Shown: positions 10,901 to 21,572 of the stretch, in pieces | How the letters are laid out: the number at the start of each line of letters is the position of its first letter | Numbering within the stretch: the first letter of the stretch is position 1 | Assembly (NCBI GenBank): GCA_012934845.2 | Contig: WNNJ02002105.1 | Coordinates: 62,001-126,000 of the forward strand | DNA length: 64,000 nucleotides | DNA from: Pomphorhynchus laevis | Taxonomy: Eukaryota > Acanthocephala > Palaeacanthocephala > Echinorhynchida > Pomphorhynchidae | Direction of reading: 5' to 3' | The notes under the pieces: model-generated | What the model saw: the letters and a program-made list of their open reading frames with translations, nothing else | Told to the model about the DNA's origin: nothing | The model's database searches: none | Translations under genes and position numbers: made by a program

Positions 10901-13480
10901 CCTATTAAATTTTAATTAATTATCAAATCTTATAAAATAACTGAATTTCGATAGGGAAGTATTGTTGTTTAGGATCAAACCGGACAAGTTAGGTAGCGAC
11001 GATGTTGTAATTATTCAATTATCAGCATGTAAACAATTAAGGGTTCAATGTCAAATAATGAAATTGTGCGGCGTATATCCACAAGAACATAAACCGAATA
11101 TTTGATTTTAGGCATCTCCGTTGGGTAAAGAAAATTAAACACTTAGATAATGCCTTTAGTTTTAAAAGTTGACTTTCCAACTGGAGATTGCAGATACATA
11201 TATTGATGCCATTTACTTATGCAAAAATACTTAAATGTTGTAGAACAAATATTCAAGGAAACATGTTCAAATACAATTTAAAGTATATACTTAGAACGAC
11301 AGTTTATCATCCTTCGAGAATGCCTATTAAATTTTAATTAATTATCAAATCTTATAAAATAACTGAATTTCGATAGGGAAGTATTTTTGTTTAGGATCAA
11401 ACCTGACAAGTTAGGTAGCGACGATGTTGTAATTAGTCAATTATCAGCATGTAAAAATAAAGTGTTTAATGTCAAATAATGAAATTGTGCGGCGTATATC
11501 CACAAGAACATAAACCGAATATTTGATTTTAGGCATCTCCGTTGGGTAAAGAAAATTAAACCCTTAGATAATGCCTTTAGTTTTAAAAGTTGACTTTCCA
11601 ACTGGAGATTGCAGATACATTTATTGATGCCATATTACTTATGCTAAAATACTTAAATGTTGTAAAACAAATATTCAAGGAAACATGTTCAAATATAATT
11701 TAAAGCATATACTTAGAACGACAGTTTATCATCCTTCGAGAATGCCTATTAAATTTTAATTAATTATCAAATCTTATAAAATAACTGAATTTCGATAGGG
11801 AAGTATTGTTGTTTAGGATCAAACCGGACAAGTTAGGTAGCGACGATGTTGTAATTATTCAATTATCAGCATGTAAACAATTAAGGGTTCAATGTCAAAT
11901 AATGAAATTGTGCGGCGTATATCCACAAGAACATAAACCGAATATTTGATTTTAGGCATCTACGTTGGGTAAAGAAAATCAAACCCTTAGATAATGCCTC
12001 TAGTTTTAAAAGTTGACTTTCCAACTGGAGATTGCAGATACATTTATTGATGCCATATTACTTATGCAAAAATTCTTAAATGCTGTAGAACAAATATTCA
12101 AGAAAACATGTTCAAATATAATTTAAGGCATTACTTAGAACGACAGTTTATCATCATTAGAGATTGCCTAATAAATTTTAATTAATTCTCAAATCTTATA
12201 AAATAAATGAATTTCGATAGGGAAGTATTTTTGTTTAGGATCAAACCTGACAAGTTAGGTAGCGACGATGTTGTAATTAGTCAATTATCATCTTGTAAAA
12301 ATAAAGGGTTCAATGTCAAATAATGAAATTGTGCGGCGTATATCCACAAGAACATAAACCGAATATTTGATTTTAGGCATCTATGTTGAGTAAAGAAAAT
12401 CAAACCTTTAGATAATGCCTCTAGTTTACAAAGTTGACTTTCCAACTGGAGATTGCAGATACATTTATTGATGCCATATTACTTATGCTAAGATACTTAA
12501 ATGCTGTAGAACAAATATTCAAGAAAACATGTTCAAATATAATTTAAGGCATTACTTAGAACGACAGTTTATCATCCTTCGAGAATGCCTATTAAATTTT
12601 AATTAATTATCAAATCTTATAAAATAACTGAATTTCGATAGGGAAGTAGTTTTGTTTAGGATCAAACCTGACAAGTTAGGTAGCGACGATGTTGTAATTA
12701 GTCAATTATCATCTTGTAAAAATAAAGGGTTCAATGTCAAATAATGAAATTGTGCGGCGTATATCCACAAGAACATAAACCGAATATTTGATTTTAGGCA
12801 TCTATGTTGAGTAAAGAAAATCAAACCTTTAGATAATGCCTCTAGTTTACAAAGTTGACTTTCCAACTGGAGATTGCAGATACATTTATTGATGCCATAT
12901 TACTTATGCAAAAATTCTTAAATGCTGTAGAACAAATATTCAAGGAAACATGTTCAAATATAATTTAAGGCATATACTTAGAACGACAGTTTATCATCCT
13001 TCGAGAATGCCTATTAAATTTTAATTAATTATCAAATCTTATAAAATAACTGAATTTCGATAGGGAAGTAGTTTTGTTTAGGATCAAACCTGACAAGTTA
13101 GGTAGCGACGATGTTGTAATTAGTCAATTATCAGCATGTAAACAATAAAGGGTTTAATGTCAAATAATGAAATTGTGCGGCGTATATCCACAAGAACATA
13201 AACCGAATATTTGATTTTAGGCATCTATGTTAAGTAAAGAAAATCAAACCCTTAGATAATGCCTCTAGTTTACAAAGTTTACTTTCCAACTGGAGATTGC
13301 AGATACATTTATTGATGCCATATTACTTATGCTAAAATACTTAAATGTTGTAGAACAAATATTCAAGGAAACATGTTCAAATATAATTTAAGGCATATAC
13401 TTAGAACGACAGCTTATCATCCTTCGAGAATGCCTATTAAATTTTAATTAATTATCAAATCTTATAAAATAACTTATTAT
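7981..13480 (+). repeat. Satellite array, ~421-bp monomer, about 13 copies
   Basis: The phrase CTGAATTTCGATAGGGAAG recurs every ~421 bp (about 8407, 8828, 9248, 9674, 10097, 10519, 10942, 11364, 11787, 12209, 12628, 13050). Monomers share GTTGACTTTCCAACTGGAG, ATTCAAGGAAACATGTTC and GAATGCCTATTAAATTTTAA. The edge monomers carry a TTATTCGTTCGC variant absent inside. A block of at least 1 kb is repeated at a 1265-bp (three-monomer) offset: about 9765-10800 against 11030-12065. No ORF is kept. Confidence 0.93.
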
Positions 13481-13740
13481 TCGTTCGCAATAAAACCGGG
13501 AAGTGAACATTTGATATTGAAATAAATTGTAACACATTCAAGACTTCAATTCTCGTGCATAAATCATTTTTATGATTTTAAACTCCTGAGCGGTAATTAT
13601 TGGTATGTCAAATTCCATTTTCATCCTTATATTTGATCGTAAAATGACATATATTTATTAGTATTTCCACCTTAGAAGCTCAGGATGAACATTTGTAACA
13701 CATTATTGTGCATAAACGCCAGCAATTCTTGTGCTGATCT
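13481..13740 (+). repeat. Right flank of the satellite, shared with copy 2
   Basis: About 260 bp of unique-looking AT-rich sequence that follows the array in both duplication copies (24116-24373). GAACATTTG and GTAACACATT each occur twice within it, suggesting small internal repeats. No coding potential seen. Confidence 0.6.
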
Positions 13741-14340
13741 TGTAGCGCATATGGCATGGGTGGCGCGCTGGGCGCGCCACAATAAATAACAGACGTTGCA
13801 TAAGCATAAGAATTAGAAAAATTCGTAAAATGCAATAACAAAGTCTTTTATTAAAATTTAATTGAAATTAATATTTTATTGAAATTAAATATGACATTAA
13901 GATTTATTGAAATACATTTTGCAAATTTAATCAATAAAATTAACAAAATGTAAGACAAACGTCTTTCATTAAATCTAATTGTCAATAAAGTAGACGAAGA
14001 AACTATCGGTTAACAATTAAATTTTAACAATTAAATTTGATGATGTTCTATATACCACATTGAGCTCATTATATTAAACTTAGTTTTTGTTTAAATTTTC
14101 TAAACAGCGAAAATTTCCCTAAAGTCGTAAATGAATTTGGCTTAAATTAAAATGTAAGAATTTATTAATTATAAAATGAAAAATGCATTGTCAGTTCCGT
14201 GCTTATTTCGGTTTAACTTAATTTAAAATTAATCTATCGAAATGTTTTATCCTTCATTGATTCTATAACGATACTTAGATCAGATACCAATGACGTGTTT
14301 AGTTGGGAGGTTGAACATATTGTTATAATCAAACCAAATT
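13741..14340. other. Spacer between duplication copies, with GC-rich hairpin
   Basis: Starts exactly where copy 1 stops matching copy 2. 13760-13780 is a perfect 9-bp inverted repeat (GTGGCGCGC, loop TGG, GCGCGCCAC), very GC-rich for this region. 13780-13820 is a fragment of the hairpin element (AATAAATAACAGACGTTG). A piece of the hammerhead-module lead-in (AATCTAATTGTCAATAAAG) is at about 13972. The rest is AT-rich with nothing recognised. Confidence 0.6.
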
Positions 14341-14654
14341 AGCTAAGTGAGTCTACGTATTTAATATAATTGTAAAATAAACAAAACATAATAATGCTAA
14401 ATCAGAATTTGATAATTAAATAATAAAATAAATAATTGTTATAAGATTTTTTATAATTTATATCAAGTTAAAATAAAAAAATGAAATTAAAAATAAACGT
14501 CATTTTTATGAATTGACTAATAACAGACGTTGTATCAGAATAAGAATTAGATGTCATCAGGAGGAACTGCTATTTTATCAGGTTTTGGCCCTTAACTCCT
14601 CTACCCAACATAGCAGCGGGGCCAAATACGTGTAAAGAACGTATTTCCTCTGAT
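14341..14654 (+). mobile_element. Hairpin element U, copy 1
   Basis: A ~300-bp non-coding repeat found at least seven times in the window. Order: GAGTCTACGTATTTAATATA, an AT-rich body, ACAGACGTTGTATCAGAATA, a structured core (GTCATCAGGAGGAACTGCTA...CATAGCAGCGGGGCC), then a terminal hairpin AAATACGT/ACGTATTT followed by CCTCTGA. No ORF and no obvious TIRs, so the class is unknown; it ends just before copy 2 of the segmental duplication. Confidence 0.6.
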
Positions 14655-14765
14655 TAAATTTGATTATAAGTATTTTATTTTAATACAAAGTATATTGTTC
14701 ATTATCCATCCATAAAAAATTTTCGCTAATGATTTTAAATTTATTTTTAATATTATTGTGTTGAT

Positions 14766-15040
14766 TTATATATATTTTACTATTTTCTGCTTGATGTTAT
14801 TTTTATAGTAACCTAGTTTAAAATATGTATCTATTAAATTATTTAAATGATTTTGAAGAAAACCAATATCATTACATATTGTTGCAATTCTTAAAATTTT
14901 ATTTATGTATTATATTTGATATTATATGGTATGCATGAATGTTCATGCAAAAATATGTTTCTTGTAATTTAAATATGTCGTATTAAGGATATAAATTAAA
15001 AGTAGTTTTAATGTCATCTTTACGATATAAGTATATAGAA
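14766..15040 (-). mobile_element. Penelope-like element C-terminal fragment (copy 2)
   Basis: Duplicate of 34-300 with the same reading and stop position. It differs by isolated substitutions, for example in the segment around 14941. Confidence 0.7.
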
Positions 15041-15054
15041 GTTGATATATAATA

Positions 15055-18000
15055 CATATATAATATATATGTATAAAAAAATAAAATTATTTTTTAACGA
15101 GACAAATGCGCCCCAACGCACGCTCACATGACCACAACAAAACAAATATATCATGTGCCGAGGTGTGAACGGAGGAAGTGTTTGAATGTGATAAAGGAAG
15201 GACCGCGGTGTACGTCGAGAAGAAGTTGATTCCAGGCGAGTGAGGGGGCTACGAGGAAGGAACGGAGACCGTAGTTGTTGGAGTAATTGGGAACGTGGAG
15301 TAAGAAGGAATTACGAGAACGCAGCCAAAGCGAGGTGGGGTGAGTGTCGTCTAAGAAAGGAAGGTGGATAAACGATGTGAAGCCGACAGCGATGAGACAA
15401 AAAGTTACGAGTAGGCGGAGTTTGATGCGGATGTAAATGGTGGGCAAGGAGAGTTGGGCAAAATATGTGGATGTGTGGTCGAAGCGACGGACACGAAAGA
15501 GCACTCGAATGGCGGAGTTGATTACGCATTGTAGGGGTTGGATTATAAATTTTAGAGAATTGACCTAAAGGCTAAGGCAGTAATCGATTTTAGGGAAAAG
15601 AAGAGATGAAACAAGAGACATACAAGAACGGAAGTCGATTAGGGGGCGGATACGGCGGATGTCACTGAGAATTAAGTTAGACGAGCGGACCTTGTCACGG
15701 ACGAAGGGTTTAAGGGAAAGGTGATCATCGAAATGGAAGCCTAAGAAAGTGAGATTGTATACTATGGGGATGATCGATGAAGCAAAAAATACAATGGGAG
15801 GAGATATGTTTGGTTTACGGGGGAGGATCCACATTATTTTAGACTTGTCGAGGTTTAGAACGAGATGGAGATTGGAGAGACGTTTGTAGATAGAAGAAAG
15901 ACAGTTGGAGGCAGAAATGCCGATATCGTGTATGCGATGTGCGGGTGCATGAGCATAGATTAGAATGTCATCGGCGTATTGCGTGACCTTAAAGGAGTAA
16001 GGTTTGATAAACGGAGATAGATCGCCACGCAGAAGAGAGAAAAGCAGAGGACCTAGGACAGAACCTTGTGGGACACGGCAAAAGATAGGGATGAGAGATA
16101 AGGATGATAAATTAGAACAGCCGCGAAAGGAACGGTCGGATAGATATGAGGCAAACTATGCTACGCAGAAAGAAGAAAAGCCGTAATCATTACGAAGGCG
16201 AGAAAGGAGGACGGAATGGTCGACAATGTCGAAGGCGAAGGAGAGGTCGAGGGAGATTAGAGCATTATATAGAGCCTTGTCTCGAGAAATGAGTAAGTCG
16301 TTGTAAACTTTCATGGAGGCGATTTCTATGGAATGATTGGAGCGGAAATCGGATTGAAAAAACGGGTACAGATTGGATGAGGAGAGAGATGCGTTGATCT
16401 CATTTAAGATGATGCGTTCTAAGAGCTTAGAAAGAGTTAGAAGTAGTGAGATGGGGCGATAGCTAGAAGGAAGGGAGGGGTCGAGAGATTGTTTCTTAAG
16501 GAGGGGTCGAACGATTACGGATTTCTAGTGTGAAAGGAATATACGACTGCGGATGGACGAGTAAAACAAGGTTGTGAGAAAAGGGAATATCGATGGGCAT
16601 ATGGATTTAAGTATGTGTAGGCATGGGATCGGTAAATTAGGTTTTGCTGGGCAAGGACATGAGGACATATGATACTTCGGTAGGTGAGACAGGGAGAAGA
16701 TGAAAGAGCTTCGAAAGGATGAGGCTATGCGGGGCAGTGTGGGATAGGATGGAGACCAGGGTGTGAGAGAGCAACGTGGATACTTAAGGAGTGCCCCACC
16801 AAGGATATGTGTGGGGGCAGTGGAGATTAGTTTGTAATTGTAGTTGGATAGAATGTTAATGAACCGGATGGAATCCGTGGAAGAGGGGGGTGGTCTACGC
16901 ATGTGTTGAAGTCGCCTAGAACGAGTGAAGGGATTGAGGACAAAGAACAATGAGAAAAGAGGGCAGCGATTTCGATAAAATAAGGATGTAGGAGCTGATG
17001 AACCAGGACGGTATACAACAGCGAGATCTAGAGTGCTCGGGTTAGAAGAACGACAAGTGAGCAATTCAAAAGAGCAAGGTGTGAAAAGTGGATTGATTTT
17101 GCGAAGAGACGGGGGTGACGCGCGAATGCGACGATACCGCCATGATTAGAGAATTTAGAAGGGTATATGCTGAGGGGGCGGGCGGATTTGACTAGGGAGA
17201 AAACGGCAGAGAGCAGACGGCGAATGAAAAGGTCGTCGGAATCTGGGTGCCAACATTCGGTGAGGCAGAAGAGATCGATGGATTGCTTGGTGAATAGGTT
17301 GATGACAAGATCGGATTTATTGAGAATAGATCTAGTGTTGAGGAGGCCGAGGCGGAAACCGTGTGTTGTGGCGAAAGAGTCTAGTGGAGAAGACACATAG
17401 GGGAGATGGAGCGCCATCGAATTTTGGGACGAGTGTGGACAACTTGAAAATTTCCGTCTGTTTCGGATAGAGAGTGCTGTGTCGCCGTTTTCCTTGCGAC
17501 GGCGTTTTTGAATGCGGGCAGAAGAGAGTTGTGCGATTTCAGAAGGGGTGCGATTGGGGAAAAATAGAGTGGTTGAAGAGGACATGAGTTTAAATCGTTG
17601 AGAGAGGACAGAAGACGCATCAGAGCAATTCTTGAAAACGATTTTAAGAAGAGGGAGCTGGGAAGGATTAGATCGAGAAGATTTGTTTAGACGGATGAAT
17701 GCGACAAGAGAAATGTCCTTGAAAAAGGATGGTTTATCCGCAGGGACAAAAGGCGAGAGGATGGATCTGAAGGCGGAAACATCGTGGTCGAGACGTGCTT
17801 GTGAAGATAAGGAGTTGGAAGAAGTGATATTAGTGACGATGACGCAACGATCGCGAGAAGGAAAGTGCTTTCGTAAAGGAGCACGGCTGACGTGAGTAGG
17901 TGAGATCACGATAGAAGAGTTGGCAGTTGATGATTTGGAGGGATTTGGTTTGACTACGGGAGACATAGAGGATAATGATAATAAAGATGGTGGCAAGCGA

Positions 18001-18124
18001 TGTGAGGAAAGGTTATGAGTGGAAGGTTAGTGGAGGTTGGTGGAGGTGATTTTGATTGATGGATGCAAGTTATCGAGAAACAAGAAGGGAAGGACGGGAC
18101 GTGGATGTCGGGGAGTGAAGATGA
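15055..18124 (-). mobile_element. CR1/L2-type LINE, family A, copy A1'
   Basis: Counterpart of 320-2978 in the second duplication copy, with about 0.4 kb more. The ORF1-like/endonuclease segment runs 17996-17028 and continues in another frame (17064-16525), which holds the rest of the endonuclease (LGDFNTCVD, APTHILGGAL). RT fragments follow at about 16500-15565, and the conserved C-terminus is at 15504-15151. Frame breaks are more numerous than a live copy would have. Confidence 0.88.
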
Positions 18125-18440
18125 CATGTTATTTTTATAGTAACCTAGTTTAAAATATGTATCTATTAAATTATTTAAATGATTTTGAAGAAAGCCAATA
18201 TCATTACATATTGTTGCAATTCTTAAAATTTCATTATTTAATGTATTATATTTTATATTATATGGTATGCATGAATGCTCATGCAAAAATATGTTTCTTG
18301 TAAATTTAAATATGTCATCTTTACGATATAAATTAATACTAGTTTTAGTTAATGTAAATTTAATGTTTATATCCAGATATATACCTTCTTTATCATCAAT
18401 ATTGGTTTTATTAGGAATAAAACAACCTGGATGAAGTATA
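18125..18440 (-). mobile_element. Penelope-like element C-terminal fragment (copy 2)
   Basis: Duplicate of 2979-3300: minus-strand YRKDDIFKF, then HEHSCIPYNIKYN, then IATICNDIGFLQNHLNN, then KLGYYKN, abutting the LINE's 5' end. Confidence 0.72.
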
Positions 18441-19229
18441 AATGCCTTCTTTATGAGGTATGATTAGCTCCACCAATGTTGATTTTGTAACTGTGCAGTC
18501 AAAATATTGAAATTTTTAATTTTTAACTTTTTTTACGTAAGTAAAAATGTTTAAGGGATAATAATACATATAATATTATAAAATATTATATAATATTATT
18601 TATTATATAATACATATATTCATCTTTAAGATATAAATTAAAATATTTATTTACTTATTGAATAAAAATTGCTAGAATTAAATACACATATATCATCAAT
18701 GTATTGAAACATATTTCATCTTTATATAATTAAGATTTATTTTTTTAAACAGTTATGAACAAATTCATTTTCTAGAAAGCTTAACTGAGTTTACGTATTT
18801 AATATAAAAATAAAAAATATTTTAATGTTCGTATCTAGATAGATACTTTATTTGTGAGGTACATATATGCTTTCTTAATGAGGTATGATGAGGTTCCCCA
18901 CGTTGATTTCGTAACTGCGCAGTCAAAATAATGATTTTTTAAATTTTTTAATTTTTAACTTTGCAGAATGCAATAAGTATTTCGTTAAATCTATTAATTG
19001 ATGTTAATTTAATGTTCATATCTAGATATAAACATTCTTTATGAGGTATGATGAACTCCACCAACGTTGATTCTGTAACTGGGCAGTCAAAATATTGAAA
19101 TTTTTAATTTTTTAATTTTTAACTTTGCAGAATGTAATAACTATTTCATTAAATCTAATTGTCAATAAAGCAGACGAGTGGTCGTCAGCCAATATTAGAA
19201 GGGCTGAAACATGAAACGTAGGTATTGGA

Positions 19230-19276
19230 TCAGTAGCTGATGAGGTCAACCAATGCTGAAACGTAGCGTACTGCTG
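19230..19276 (+). ncRNA. Hammerhead-ribozyme-like motif (duplicate)
   Basis: Same motif as 4084-4130: CAGTAG (19231-19236), CTGATGA (19237-19243), GAAAC, ACG-TAG-CGT, GTA, CTGCTG (19271-19276). It differs in the stem II strand (GCT instead of ACT), which still allows G-U pairing. The modules upstream, 18441-19229, duplicate 3301-4080. Confidence 0.52.
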
Positions 19277-19340
19277 TTGGCTTATAGATAGGATAAAAAT
19301 ATCGTGCAGAATAAAACAGTCATCAAAAATTTAATGGTTA

Positions 19341-19544
19341 CAATGACTGCACAGGTATATCAACTAACCAACATTTTGCAAATTTAATTAAAATCATTTC
19401 TGATTTTAAATTAATCAGAGTTGGTATGAAAAGGTGTTACCTTCAATTGGAAATCTACCTATATTTGCAATTAACTGCTATTATCCAACCAGGCAGCAAT
19501 AGTTTGCTTCCTAATTCAAAATTGATATACCTGTGAAGTCATTG
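19341..19544 (+). mobile_element. 204-bp MITE (duplicate)
   Basis: Same length, terminal inverted repeats and TA flanks as 4195-4398. Confidence 0.75.
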
Positions 19545-19566
19545 TATTGTTACTATTACTCATATG

Positions 19567-20322
19567 TATTGTTACATGGTTCGCCTCATATCTATCCGAC
19601 CGTTCCTTTCGCGTCTGTTCTAATTCATCATCCTTATCTCTCATCCCTATCTTTTGCCGTGTCCCACAAGGTTCTGTCCTAGGTCCTCTGCTTTTCTCTC
19701 TTCTGCGTGGCGATCTATCTCCGTTTATCGAACCTTACTCCTTTAAGGTCATGCAATACGCCGATGACATTCTAATCTATGCTCATGCACCCGCACATCG
19801 CATACACGATATCGGCATTTCTGCCTCCAACTGTCTTTCTTCTATCTACAAACGTCTCTCCAATCTCCATCTCGTTCTAAACCCCGACAAGTCCAAAATA
19901 ATGTGGATCCTCCCCGTAAACCAAACATATCTCCTCCCACTGTATCTTTTGCTTCATCGATCATCCCCATAGTCCACAATCTCACTTTCTTAGGCTTCCA
20001 TTTCGATGATCACCTTTCCCTTAAACCCTTCGTCCGTGACAAGGTCCGCTCATCTAACTTAATTCTCCGTAACATCCGCCGTATCCGCTCCCTTATCGAC
20101 TTCCGTTCTTGTATGTCTCTTATTTCATCGCTTCTTTTCCCTAAAATCGATTACTGCCTTAGCCTTTTCGCCAATTCTCCAAAATCCATCATCCTACTCT
20201 ACGACGAATAATCAACACCGCTGTTCGAGTGCTCTTTCGTCTCCGTCGCTTCGACCACACATAAACATATTTTGCCCAACTCTCCTGGCCCAACATCCAC
20301 ATCCGCATCTAACTCCGCCTTC
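19567..20322 (+). mobile_element. LINE family A fragment A2'
   Basis: Duplicate of 4425-5175: RT with PQGSVLGPLLF and YADDILIYAH, then LNPDKSKIMWILP. It breaks off near 20322 at the deletion that removed the C-terminus and 3' UTR still present in copy A2. Confidence 0.85.
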
Positions 20323-21572
20323 AAAAAAACCAGGCACCTCCTGAACAAGGCAGAATGTTGCATTCCGCAGTAAAAGCAGATTTGTGTGTTTTTACATGGG
20401 TCATTGCTGTGGTATTAGCTGCTAGATCCTCAAATACCACAAGATTTACTTCAACAGCAGCCCAGCCTTAACGCCACCAGCAATGGCAGAGGTTACACTG
20501 GGGGAGGTGAATTCATCGCTACTAATGTGGACAAAGATTAAATTACATCAAGGGAAATGATTGCAGGCATAGTTGGTCAATATGTTTGCATTTTCTTCCG
20601 TGGTATTGGCAAAGGCAATGAGCAGGGTGTGTTTCTCTTGCCTTTGATAAATCATACATTATATATTTTGTATTGCTTTTCACATGCATCTGGATCAGTC
20701 TTGTCAAGGACTGGAAGTATATTGGATATTTAACTGAAGCCTGATTGGCTTGTAAGACAAGGTTACTTTGGTGAAGGCAAATCACTTCGGTGAAGTGATT
20801 TGCGTCGGTGTTAGCAATATCAGAGGTCATAAAATAAATTCCGTATGTATTACCAGTAGCACGGGCAGAGTTAAGAATAACTCTATTTGAATAATTGGTT
20901 ACACAAGTTCGTCTAAATTCATGTTAAAAATTTCAGTTTTTTTTTGCGATTCCAACCCAGACATTTCTCAATCTACTCTAAATTAAAGATACCAAAAGGA
21001 AACGAGCATTTGGTTTCTTTAAGAGCTTGTAAACTTAAGCCGCCCCGGGGTCGACTAAACTAAAATTAAATGTAACGAACGTTAAAAGAAAAATATTACT
21101 AAATAGCACATAGTCGAGCATTAGATTCACTAAAGACGGAAAACGGTAATGAACAATATATGAGGATCAGAGCGTCAAAAGAGAATTAACAGGATATAAA
21201 TTGTTTAAAAAAGATTATAGTAAAAATCAGAAAGACACGAACGTAAGTTATACTAAATATTAAAAGGGAGAGATTTCCAGATACAAAAAAAAACAGTTCC
21301 AACCGGCTTAAGTAGTTAAAAACGAATTTTCAACTACTGAATGTAATTTAAAAATAGAAAACCATCTAAATATTAAATCTACAAAAGAAAATTTTAATGT
21401 GAAATTGTTAATGTGAAGCATTCTGAGATTATGAAAAAGTAAATTTTAACAACAAATTAAAGTCTTAATCTATCTCGAACTGTTTTAGCATCAAAAGATA
21501 AATACTTTTCACAAATTGTGATAAATTGTTAGGAGTAGAAGTTCCAATTTGTGTAGAACAATAAAATAAAAT
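20323..21572 (-). other. Unidentified block and AT-rich spacer (duplicate)
   Basis: Counterpart of 6733-7980, including the unrecognised minus-strand ORF at 20830-20543 and its 12-bp hairpin. Only scattered substitutions separate the copies. Function unknown. Confidence 0.3.

Larger units (their letters stand above)
1..13740 (+). repeat. Segmental duplication, copy 1
   Basis: The sequence from base 1 reappears at 14733 in the same order and orientation, and the match ends abruptly after 13740 (24373 in copy 2). Differences by eye are sparse, so the duplication is recent. Copy 1 lacks about 0.4 kb inside its LINE (near 1882, compare 16616-17036). It keeps about 1.56 kb (5175-6735) that copy 2 has lost, and has about seven more satellite monomers. 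Copy 1 may begin upstream of the window. Confidence 0.93.

Noticed and set aside
7981-13480. CRISPR array
   Set aside because: Repeat units are ~421 bp and nearly identical throughout, with no spacers; this is a eukaryotic satellite.
13472-13500. CENP-B-box-like sequence at the satellite edge (TTCG...CGGGA)
   Set aside because: Spacing between TTCG and CGGG is 9 nt rather than 7, and internal monomers lack it.
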